From contig JAJYGY010000370.1 of assembly GCA_021790555.1 (NCBI GenBank), positions 1 through 6,541 on the forward strand: a stretch of 6,541 nucleotides of DNA. Reading direction: 5' to 3'. The stretch is from a bacterium (GTDB taxonomy: Bacteria; Oederibacteriota; JAJYGY01). The translations under genes were made by a program, and so were the position numbers. The notes under the pieces are model-generated. The model made no database searches, had not been told where the DNA came from, and saw only the letters and a program-made list of their open reading frames with translations. Position 1 is the first letter of the stretch. Every line of letters starts with the position of its first letter. This document shows positions 1 through 4,874 of the stretch, one piece after another.

Positions 1-981
1 GGGCCCGCCGAAAAGGTCCAGCTTCATTTCCTGGCCCTTGCCGGCCGGCAGGGTCAGGCTGGGGTCGCGCAGGACCACGGAGAGGTACTGGGTCTTGGAG
101 ATGGTGTCCTGGCCGCCGAACTTGCGAACCACGGCGTCGTCCAGCCCCTTTCCCTGGGGAAGCATCACCAGGGTGAAGTAATGGTTGCGCAGCGCCGCCC
201 AGCGGGCCGGCTTGTCGAAGGTCTGCGTCTGGTCCTGCCCGCTCTCCTTCTCCCACTTCAGGGCCCCGGGCAGCTGCACCACCGCCGAGGTGTAGTTGTA
301 GCGGTCCTGGATGTCCTTCAGGCCCACCCCCGGGCCCCAGGCCAGGGAAAGGTCCTGCAGGGGGAGGGGCTGCGGGCCCAGGTTCTTCAGGGAAACGGAA
401 ACAGGCACGACGTAGGATCCCGGATCCAGGCTGAAGGTCTTGCGAAGGGCCAGGTCCAGCGAAGGAACCTGGGTGCTGAAGGACACGCTCTGCCCGCCCC
501 GGGTGTCCTTCACCGGCTGGGGGGTGTCCAGCTTCCAGACGCGGGTCTGCAGGTCCTGGCCGGAGAGCTCCAGGGCGCCGTATTCAGGCGTGAGTCCCTG
601 GGTGTCGGAGGCCACCGGAAGCAGCTGGACCGGCTCGGGCGAATCCTGGTTCTGCCGGAAGGGAAGCACCTCCCACGAGGAGACCTGGGCGCCCCGGCTG
701 GTGAAGGCCACGGCCAGCTTGTCGGACTTGAGGGTCACCCGCAGCAGGGGAAGGGACTTGGGCGTCCTGGAAGCCGCCGCCAGGGAGGGCCGCGGGGCGG
801 AAGCCGCGGCGGAAGGGGAGGGGGCGGCCGTGCCGCCGGGATTGGGAGTGGCCTGGGACTGCTGGGCCTGGGCCGCCGCGCCCTTTCCCGGAACCGGCAT
901 GTAGGTCTTTTCAATCCACCATTCGGAAAGGACCAGCACGGCGATGGACAAGGCGATGAAGAGGATGAAGTTTTTCTGCAC
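1..981 (-). CDS. yidC: YidC membrane protein insertase, N-terminal part (cut by left edge)
   Basis: YidC (Oxa1/Alb3 family) inserts and folds inner-membrane proteins, alone or with SecYEG. The 327 visible codons give the N-terminal half. Residues 5-19 are a hydrophobic signal-anchor (FILFIALSIAVLVLS) followed by WW. Residues 31-78 are a Pro/Ala/Ser/Gln-rich linker, and about 79-325 match the periplasmic P1 beta-sandwich of diderm YidC (for example FTSRGAQVSSWEVLP near 90-105). The visible end, LDLFGGP, corresponds to the conserved 'lxxGP' just before TM2, so the catalytic five-helix core lies outside the window. The start is GTG at 979-981: it is the only start placed right before the signal-anchor and has AGGG six bases upstream. 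It is last in the rpmH-rnpA-yidD-yidC run, 44 bases after yidD, the standard order. Identity is firm; the GTG start is likely but unproven. Confidence 0.93.
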   Translation of the reverse strand, partial: MQKNFILFIALSIAVLVLSEWWIEKTYMPVPGKGAAAQAQQSQATPNPGGTAAPSPSAAASAPRPSLAAASRTPKSLPLLRVTLKSDKLAVAFTSRGAQVSSWEVLPFRQNQDSPEPVQLLPVASDTQGLTPEYGALELSGQDLQTRVWKLDTPQPVKDTRGGQSVSFSTQVPSLDLALRKTFSLDPGSYVVPVSVSLKNLGPQPLPLQDLSLAWGPGVGLKDIQDRYNYTSAVVQLPGALKWEKESGQDQTQTFDKPARWAALRNHYFTLVMLPQGKGLDDAVVRKFGGQDTISKTQYLSVVLRDPSLTLPAGKGQEMKLDLFGGP

Positions 982-1025
982 AAGGCACCCTAAAGATAGT
1001 CTGGGGGTCGGGAGTCCAGACTCAT

Positions 1026-1238
1026 TTATGGAACCGGGTCGTGCCCCCCGGGGCATCCCGGCCTGCAGCGCAGCACGCGCTTGAAGGAAAGCCAGCCGCC
1101 CTTCCAAAGGCCGTGGCGCCTGAGCGCCTGGGCGGCGTACTGGGAACAGCTCGGTTCGAAACGGCACAGGGGCGGCAGGCCGGGGCTGATCCAGCGGTGC
1201 CAGAAATCCAGCCCCCATGCGAAAAGGCGCGCGACCAT
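1026..1238 (-). CDS. yidD: YidD family membrane protein insertion efficiency factor
   Basis: A 70-residue protein with the full YidD signature: WISPGLPPLCRFEPSCSQYA at 16-35, a following A(L)RRHG at 38-43, KRVLRC at 53-58 and the C-terminal GGHDPVP at 64-70. The conserved cysteines are C25, C31 and C58; C62 is extra. YidD is a small membrane-associated protein thought to help YidC-dependent insertion; its biochemical mechanism is poorly known. The N-terminal amphipathic stretch MVARLFAWGLDFWHRW fits peripheral membrane attachment. I chose ATG at 1238 because it gives the usual family length and begins where family members begin; GGGA lies six bases upstream. A TTG at 1298, ten bases past the rnpA stop, would add 20 residues (Arg/Pro-rich, not typical) and is less likely. 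It sits between rnpA and yidC as in most bacteria. Confidence 0.93.
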   Translation of the reverse strand: MVARLFAWGLDFWHRWISPGLPPLCRFEPSCSQYAAQALRRHGLWKGGWLSFKRVLRCRPGCPGGHDPVP

Positions 1239-1308
1239 GCGAAATCCCAGGTGGTCCTTCAATCCCGGTCGCGGTCGCAGGAAAAACGTGGAGCCCAAGG
1301 GCCGGGTT

Positions 1309-1665
1309 TCAGGCGTTCAAAAACAAGGAAGCCTTGCGGCACAGTGCTAAAAAGGATTCCTGCAGGGGGCCGAACTTCAGGTTGGAAGCGGGAGGTTTGG
1401 CGACCACCACCATGTCCATGCCCGGCTTGAACCTGGGCCGGGTGAGGCGGAAAATTTCCCTCAGCCGCCGCTTGACCCGGTTGCGCACCACGGCGGGCCC
1501 CACCTTGCGCGACACCGAAAGTCCCAGACGGGTCTCCTCCTTTCCGGGCCGGGAAAGGACCACCAAGGAGAGGGACCCGTCGCTGACCCGTTTTCCGGAC
1601 TGGTAAACCCTGAGAAATTCGCCGTTTTTCCTGACTCGGCGGCGGCGCGAAAGGCCCTGGTCCAT
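1309..1665 (-). CDS. rnpA: Ribonuclease P protein component
   Basis: RnpA is the small basic protein subunit of RNase P; it binds the RNA subunit and helps remove the 5' leader from precursor tRNAs. The 118-residue product has the usual length. It opens with SRRRRVRKNGEFLRVYQSGKR, comparable to the 'L.k..dF..v...g.r' start of the family, and carries the hallmark RLGLSVSRKVG (46-56) followed by the RNxxKRxxRE helix at 61-70 (RNRVKRRLRE), which binds RNase P RNA. The start is ATG at 1663-1665, 17 bases after the rpmH stop. No Shine-Dalgarno sequence is visible in front of it (the upstream bases are C-rich), so translation may depend on coupling to rpmH. The reading frame stays open upstream through all of rpmH to ATG at 1881, but that ATG lies inside the rpmH promoter, so a long form is unlikely. 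Confidence 0.95.
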   Translation of the reverse strand: MDQGLSRRRRVRKNGEFLRVYQSGKRVSDGSLSLVVLSRPGKEETRLGLSVSRKVGPAVVRNRVKRRLREIFRLTRPRFKPGMDMVVVAKPPASNLKFGPLQESFLALCRKASLFLNA

Positions 1666-1682
1666 GGGCAGGGACGGGCGGA

Positions 1683-1820
1683 TCAGGCGGAAAGGCGCTT
1701 GCGGCCCTTCAGACGCCGGGATTTGATCACACGCCGGCCCCCCTGGGAGGACATCCGGTTCAAAAAGCCGTGCCTCTTGTAGCGGCGGGCGTTGTGAGGT
1801 TGGAAGGTCTTCTTGGACAT
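1683..1820 (-). CDS. rpmH: 50S ribosomal protein L34
   Basis: A 45-residue, highly basic protein with the L34 pattern: KKTFQPHNARRYKRHGFLNR at 3-22, then an MSSQGGRRVIKSRR stretch and the invariant ending LKGRKRLSA. L34 is a small protein of the large ribosomal subunit that sits in a pocket of 23S rRNA. The start ATG at 1818-1820 has a clear Shine-Dalgarno GGGGAG at 1828-1833, seven bases upstream. A start at 1871 in the same frame would add 17 residues absent from the family and would lie at or upstream of the predicted transcription start. It is the first gene of the leftward rpmH-rnpA-yidD-yidC run, driven by the promoter at 1861-1889. Confidence 0.97.
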   Translation of the reverse strand: MSKKTFQPHNARRYKRHGFLNRMSSQGGRRVIKSRRLKGRKRLSA

Positions 1821-1860
1821 GAAAATGCTCCCCATTGAAAAAGTTGGCAAAAGACGAGGG

Positions 1861-1889
1861 ATTGTAGCCATTCATATTCATAGGGTCAA
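1861..1889 (-). promoter_or_regulatory. Promoter of the rpmH-rnpA-yidD-yidC operon
   Basis: On the minus strand, TTGACC (1884-1889) and TACAAT (1861-1866) are separated by exactly 17 bases; each matches the housekeeping sigma-70 consensus at five of six positions. Transcription would begin near 1854, leaving a leader of about 34 bases that contains the rpmH Shine-Dalgarno. No other good promoter is seen before rnpA, yidD or yidC, so they are probably co-transcribed. A degenerate DnaA-box-like site lies just upstream at 1910-1918. Confidence 0.8.
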
Positions 1890-1909
1890 GAACAAAGAAG
1901 AAAAAACGC

Positions 1910-1918
1910 TGGGGATAA
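1910..1918 (-). promoter_or_regulatory. Degenerate DnaA box (possible)
   Basis: Read on the minus strand this is TTATCCCCA, one mismatch (position 7) from TTATCCACA. It lies between the rpmH and dnaA promoters, where DnaA binding could affect either. With one mismatch in an AT-rich gap it may be chance. Confidence 0.35.
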
Positions 1919-1935
1919 TTCTGGACGAAAAATCA

Positions 1936-1964
1936 TTGCAAGCCCCATGACCCGACGGTATAAT
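1936..1964 (+). promoter_or_regulatory. Promoter of dnaA
   Basis: TTGCAA (1936-1941, four of six to the -35 consensus) and a perfect TATAAT (1959-1964) are spaced by 17 bases. Transcription would begin near 1971, giving a leader of about 170 bases that spans all three upstream DnaA boxes. Boxes between promoter and gene fit the well-known autorepression of dnaA by DnaA, though that is inference here. Confidence 0.75.
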
Positions 1965-1996
1965 CGAAGCCCTGATTGGCGGTCCTTTTCGAAATT

Positions 1997-2087
1997 TAAA
2001 AATCGCGTTGGTTTTTTTGTTGTTTTGGATTAAATTATCCACAGTTCCAGGAAATGCCGTCCGGTTTTCCGCATATAAAAATTGCGT
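1997..2087. repeat. Direct repeat pair TAAAAATCGCGT / TAAAAATTGCGT
   Basis: TAAAAATCGCGT at 1997-2008 and TAAAAATTGCGT at 2076-2087 agree at 11 of 12 positions and lie on either side of the DnaA box at 2035-2043. Each is an A-tract joined to a GCG core. They may be binding sites for an origin-associated protein or simply AT-rich coincidence. Confidence 0.45.
2035..2043 (+). promoter_or_regulatory. DnaA box (perfect consensus TTATCCACA)
   Basis: Exact match to the high-affinity DnaA box, on the plus strand, at the right end of a 70% AT tract (1981-2040). It lies in the dnaA leader, so it could serve both origin binding and dnaA autoregulation. Confidence 0.88.
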
Positions 2088-2102
2088 CAATCTTGCCGTC
2101 CG
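2055..2102. repeat. Direct repeat pair TGCCGTCCG
   Basis: TGCCGTCCG occurs identically at 2055-2063 and 2094-2102, 39 bases apart, inside the dnaA leader and between DnaA boxes. A nine-base exact GC-rich repeat in an AT-rich region stands out. Function unknown. Confidence 0.5.
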
Positions 2103-2106
2103 CGAA

Positions 2107-2115
2107 TGTGGAAAA
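2107..2115 (-). promoter_or_regulatory. DnaA box (TTTTCCACA)
   Basis: Reads TTTTCCACA on the minus strand, fitting the TTWTNCACA consensus. It begins 12 bases from the start of the next box (2119), so the two form a tandem pair just before the dnaA Shine-Dalgarno. Confidence 0.8.
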
Positions 2116-2118
2116 GTA

Positions 2119-2127
2119 TGTGAATAA
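2119..2127 (-). promoter_or_regulatory. DnaA box (TTATTCACA)
   Basis: Reads TTATTCACA on the minus strand, fitting TTATNCACA. It lies only 14 bases before the dnaA start codon, so DnaA bound here could also obstruct translation-initiation-region transcription of dnaA. Confidence 0.8.
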
Positions 2128-2141
2128 TTGAAAAGGGAATC

Positions 2142-3485
2142 ATGGTCGAGCCCAACCAAAACACATGGCCCCAGCTTCAAGCCAAGCTTTCCGTGGCCTT
2201 CAACGAAAGCGAATTCGAGACCTACTTCAAGAACGCCTCCCTGAAAAAATGGGAAGGGCACCAGATGGTCCTGGAAGCCAGGGACCCCTTCCGCCGAGAC
2301 TGGATGCTGGGCCAGTCGGACCGCATCCAGAAGGCCCTGCGCGAGGCCAGCCAGGACGCCGACCTGCTGGTCTCCTTCATGGCCCCGTCCGAGGAGACCC
2401 TGCAGACCAAGTGGGTGGTGGCCGAAAAACTGGTGATGCCGGCGCCCCTGGAGGACCGGCTCACGCCCCTGGCGCCCAACCTGCGCTTTGAAAACTTCGT
2501 GGTGGGGTCCAGCAACCGCTTCGCCGCGGCGGCCTGCCAGGCCGTGGCCGAAAATCCCGCCAAGACCTACAATCCCCTGGTCCTTTACGGGGGAGTGGGG
2601 TTGGGAAAAACCCACCTTCTCAACGCCATCGGGAACCTGGCCCTGGAAAAGAGCCCGGACCTGAAGATCGTCTTCATCACCAGCGAAAACTTCATGAACG
2701 AAATGATCTCCGTGCTGCGCTCCGGCGGGGACATGAAGCTTTTCCGCGACAAGTTCCGCAAGGTCGACATCCTGCTCATCGACGACATCCAGTTCATGGT
2801 GGGCAAGGAAAGCACCCAGGAGGAATTCTTCCACACCTTCAACGACCTGCATTCCCAGGGAAAGCAGATCGTGGCGACCTGCGACATCCCGCCCCGGGAG
2901 ATCAAGCTGGACGAGCGCCTGCGCAACCGCTTTGAATGGGGCCTGGTGGCCGACATCGGAAGCCCGGATTTCGAGACCCGGGTCGCCATCCTGCGCAAGA
3001 AGTCCGAAAGCCTGGGCAAACCCGTACCCCAGGAAATCCTCGAATTCCTTTCCTCCACCTTCACCAACAACATCCGTGAACTGGAGGGCTCCCTTCTCAA
3101 GATCTTCGCTCTGTCCTCCATCCTCAACCGCGAGATCGACCGGGCCCTGGTGGAGGAGGCCCTGCGCGACGCCCTCAAGGTGCATTCCAAACCCGTCAGC
3201 GTGGACTCCATCCAGGAAGCCGTTGCGCAGCGCTACCGCATGAAACTGACGGACATGAAGGCCAGAAAGCGCACCGATGCCGTGGCCTTCCCGCGCCAGA
3301 TCGCCATGTATCTGAGCAGGGAACTGACCTCCTCCTCCCTGCCAGAAATCGGCAGCGCCTTCGGCGGCAGGGACCACACCACGGTCATCCACGCCATCCA
3401 TAAGATCGAGAAAAAAATGAAGGACGACCCCCAGTTTTCCGGCGACATCGAATCCCTTGTCCAGGAGATCAAAGGGATGCGTTGA
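2142..3485 (+). CDS. dnaA: Chromosomal replication initiator protein DnaA
   Basis: DnaA binds DnaA boxes, forms an ATP-dependent filament at oriC, opens the duplex and recruits the replicative helicase. The 447-residue product is of usual length. Domain I is about 1-85 (W9, FETYF near 25-30), domain II a short linker to about 113, and domain III the AAA+ core from LRFENFVVG (114): Walker A GGVGLGKT at 150-157, Walker B ILLIDD at 210-215, sensor I ATCDIPP at 245-251 (Cys where Ser is common), box VII DERLRNRFEWG with arginine finger R263, and sensor II R312 in NIRELEG. Domain IV ends with the DNA-binding signature FGGRDHTTVIHAIHKI (407-422). ATG 2142 has AAGGGA only about three bases upstream; an in-frame stop at 2121 rules out a long extension. 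The leader carries DnaA boxes, suggesting autoregulation. Confidence 0.99.
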   Translation: MVEPNQNTWPQLQAKLSVAFNESEFETYFKNASLKKWEGHQMVLEARDPFRRDWMLGQSDRIQKALREASQDADLLVSFMAPSEETLQTKWVVAEKLVMPAPLEDRLTPLAPNLRFENFVVGSSNRFAAAACQAVAENPAKTYNPLVLYGGVGLGKTHLLNAIGNLALEKSPDLKIVFITSENFMNEMISVLRSGGDMKLFRDKFRKVDILLIDDIQFMVGKESTQEEFFHTFNDLHSQGKQIVATCDIPPREIKLDERLRNRFEWGLVADIGSPDFETRVAILRKKSESLGKPVPQEILEFLSSTFTNNIRELEGSLLKIFALSSILNREIDRALVEEALRDALKVHSKPVSVDSIQEAVAQRYRMKLTDMKARKRTDAVAFPRQIAMYLSRELTSSSLPEIGSAFGGRDHTTVIHAIHKIEKKMKDDPQFSGDIESLVQEIKGMR

Positions 3486-3527
3486 AATATCAAGGAAAGA
3501 ATATGATGATAAGGCGTTTGTTTTGTA

Positions 3528-3556
3528 TTCATAATCTGGCGTTAATCCTATATGAT
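3528..3556 (+). promoter_or_regulatory. Possible dnaN promoter (upstream candidate)
   Basis: TTCATA (3528-3533, four of six) and TATGAT (3551-3556, five of six) lie 17 bases apart. The surrounding DNA is AT-rich, so chance matches are expected. If used, it would give dnaN a leader of about 175 bases crossing the dyads, DnaA boxes and trios. Confidence 0.3.
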
Positions 3557-3617
3557 TCCTTGAATTTTTCCTTTGTGTCCGGAACCTAGGGGAGCGGCGT
3601 GGGTTGTCGATCGTTTT

Positions 3618-3648
3618 TTGACACGGTTCCGTCAAGCCAGGCTTCAAT
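3618..3648 (+). promoter_or_regulatory. Possible dnaN promoter (downstream candidate)
   Basis: A perfect -35 TTGACA (3618-3623) is followed after 19 bases by TTCAAT (3643-3648, four of six). The spacer is longer than the ideal 17, which weakens the call. The -10 element overlaps a 31-base interrupted palindrome, and transcription would start just before the tandem DnaA boxes. Confidence 0.35.
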
Positions 3649-3654
3649 GAACCG
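3624..3654. repeat. 31-base nested inverted repeat
   Basis: Outer arms CGGTTC (3624-3629) and GAACCG (3649-3654) and inner arms AAGCC (3634-3638) and GGCTT (3640-3644) share the same centre, A3639, with four unpaired bases between the arms on each side. There is no T-run after it, so it does not look like a terminator. A further CGGAACC at 3580-3586 is complementary to GGTTCCG at 3625-3631, allowing a rival pairing. The symmetry suggests a dimeric protein site or a single-strand hairpin beside the unwinding region. Confidence 0.5.
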
Positions 3655-3657
3655 CCA

Positions 3658-3675
3658 TTACCCACAATATCCACA
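3658..3675 (+). promoter_or_regulatory. Two abutting DnaA boxes next to the unwinding site
   Basis: TTACCCACA (3658-3666) and ATATCCACA (3667-3675) each differ from TTATCCACA by one base and follow one another without a gap in the same orientation. They point toward the trio run that begins four bases further on. In B. subtilis a similar tandem pair loads DnaA onto the adjacent trios, so these deviating boxes are likely functional despite their mismatches. Confidence 0.72.
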
Positions 3676-3679
3676 GCAC

Positions 3680-3700
3680 CTACTTTTACTTTTACTTTTA
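3680..3700 (-). repeat. DnaA-trio run of the origin unwinding element
   Basis: Seven successive triplets read CTA, CTT, TTA, CTT, TTA, CTT, TTA on the plus strand, so the minus strand carries 3'-GAT, GAA and AAT-5', all fitting the DnaA-trio pattern 3'-(G/A)A(T/A)-5'. The run also forms three copies of a six-base unit, TACTTT. It begins four bases (GCAC) after the tandem DnaA boxes. In B. subtilis the DnaA filament moves from such boxes onto trio single strand to melt the origin. The call rests on pattern and position. Confidence 0.72.
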
Positions 3701-3739
3701 AATCTTCTTTAACTACAAGAAACAGACCCGGGAGGCAGC

Positions 3740-4840
3740 ATGAAAATCGTTTGCCAGAAGGCGGTCCTTTCAAAGGCGGTGGGATTGGCTCAGAACGCGG
3801 TCTCCGGCAAAAGCACGCTTCCCATCCTTGGAAACCTGCTGTTTGAAACCACCAAGGAGGGGATCGACATCCTGGGCACGGACCTTGAGATCGGCCTGAA
3901 GTGCAAGGCGGAGGTGGAGGTCGTCAAGCAGGGTTCCATCACCATCCCGGCCAAAAAACTGTCCGACCTCATCAGGGCCAGCGCGGACCAGGAAATCGAG
4001 CTGTCCGTGGAAGGGGGCACCAAGGTCAATTTCAAGTGCGGAAAGTTCAATTCCAGCATCATGGGACTGAGCAAGGAGGACTTCCCCAACCTGCCTGAAG
4101 TGAAGAATGAAAAGGTCGTTGAAATCAAGGACAACGACCTGATGGAGATGATCAAGAAGGTGGTCTTTTCCGTGTCCAACGACGAGACCCGCAGGATCCT
4201 CAACGGCGCCCTGCTTTCCGTGGACGGCAAGGAGGTGAAGATGGTCAGCACGGACGGCCACCGCCTTTCCTTCATCCGCAAGGAGATCGACGGCGGCAAG
4301 GAGAAGCACTCCGTCATCCTTCCCACCAAGGCGCTCAACGAAATCTTGAAGATTCTCGACGGCGGCGAGGAAAAGGTGCAGCTCTCCTTTTCCGAAGGGC
4401 ACCTTTTCGTGCACAAGGGATCCACGGTGCTGGTCACGCGCCTGATCGAGGGGCAGTTCCCCAACTACGACCAGGTGATCCCCAAGAAGCACGAGACCTC
4501 CTTCGTGGCCGACACCGACGCCCTGCACAAGGCCACCTACCGCGTGTCCCTGCTGGCCTCGGACCGGTCCAGCTCGGTGCGCTACAGCCTGAAGAAGGAC
4601 AGCCTGGTCATCAGCAGCACCACGCCGGACGTGGGCGAGGCGGAGGAGGAACTGGAAGTGGGGTACAGCGGGCCGGAGATGACCATCGCCTACAACCCCA
4701 AGTTCCTCATCGACGCCTTCAAGGCCCTGGACGCGCCCAAGCTGGAGATGCTCCTGAGTTCGCCCCTGAATCCCGGCGTGATCGTGGGGCACGAGGGCAG
4801 ACGCGACTACCAGTGCGTGGTCATGCCGATGCGCGTCTAG
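3740..4840 (+). CDS. dnaN: DNA polymerase III beta subunit (sliding clamp)
   Basis: The beta clamp is a ring-shaped dimer that encircles DNA and tethers polymerase III; it also docks other repair and replication proteins. The 366-residue product matches the family length. Three similar domains lie at roughly 1-118, 119-243 and 244-366. Visible landmarks are the start MKIVCQKAVL, STDGHRLSF with T171-D172-G173-H174-R175-L176 (near-identical spacing to E. coli), LIEGQFPNYDQVIP at 235-248, and the C-terminal VVMPMRV whose MPMR lines the client-peptide pocket. The Shine-Dalgarno GGGAGG (3730-3735) ends four bases before ATG. It is followed after 34 bases by gyrA with no terminator, suggesting co-transcription. 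It is probably expressed from its own promoter in the origin gap and from dnaA read-through. Confidence 0.98.
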   Translation: MKIVCQKAVLSKAVGLAQNAVSGKSTLPILGNLLFETTKEGIDILGTDLEIGLKCKAEVEVVKQGSITIPAKKLSDLIRASADQEIELSVEGGTKVNFKCGKFNSSIMGLSKEDFPNLPEVKNEKVVEIKDNDLMEMIKKVVFSVSNDETRRILNGALLSVDGKEVKMVSTDGHRLSFIRKEIDGGKEKHSVILPTKALNEILKILDGGEEKVQLSFSEGHLFVHKGSTVLVTRLIEGQFPNYDQVIPKKHETSFVADTDALHKATYRVSLLASDRSSSVRYSLKKDSLVISSTTPDVGEAEEELEVGYSGPEMTIAYNPKFLIDAFKALDAPKLEMLLSSPLNPGVIVGHEGRRDYQCVVMPMRV

Positions 4841-4874
4841 CGGATATCCTCCATTCCATTGAGCAAGGAGCCGA

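Larger units (their letters stand above)
1890..2141. other. Upstream half of the replication origin / divergent control region
   Basis: This gene-free stretch lies between the two divergent operons. It holds the dnaA promoter (1936-1964), three consensus DnaA boxes (2035, 2107, 2119), a 70% AT tract at 1981-2040 with T-runs, and two pairs of short direct repeats. The strand switch, the DnaA boxes and the neighbouring rpmH and dnaA genes are the classic signs of oriC. With the second DnaA-box cluster after dnaA, the origin looks bipartite. No protein-coding or RNA gene is evident here. Confidence 0.8.
3486..3739. other. Downstream half of the origin (dnaA-dnaN intergenic)
   Basis: This 254-base gap has no open reading frame of note. 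From left to right it holds an AT-rich tract (about 3490-3580), inverted repeats around 3580-3654 with a TTGACA at 3618, two abutting near-consensus DnaA boxes (3658-3675), a DnaA-trio run (3680-3700) and an 80% AT segment (3681-3720) leading to the dnaN Shine-Dalgarno. The order boxes, short GC spacer, trios, AT-rich DNA is that of the known unwinding site in B. subtilis, so strand opening probably occurs here. I see no rho-independent terminator after dnaA. Confidence 0.78.

Noticed and set aside
181..993. Plus-strand frame of about 270 codons opposite yidC
   Set aside because: Arg/Gly/Leu-rich antisense frame with no recognisable domain, while the minus strand encodes an intact YidC N-terminus.
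1666..1881. Long form of RnpA starting at 1881
   Set aside because: That ATG is inside the predicted rpmH promoter, upstream of the predicted transcript start, and has no Shine-Dalgarno; the added residues resemble no RnpA.
2074..2079. Second dnaA -10 element TATAAA
   Set aside because: No acceptable -35 hexamer lies 16 to 18 bases upstream; the promoter at 1936-1964 is far better.
3624..3654. Rho-independent terminator of dnaA
   Set aside because: The inverted repeat has a nearly loop-less inner stem, an interrupted outer stem and no T-run after it.
1878..3773. Minus-strand frame of about 631 codons across dnaA and both origin gaps
   Set aside because: Antisense to dnaA and running through AT-rich origin DNA; no domain, no credible ribosome-binding site, and it would cover the DnaA boxes and trios.
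4842..4849. Palindrome GGATATCC between dnaN and gyrA
   Set aside because: Only eight bases with no loop and no T-run; too short to call an operator or terminator.
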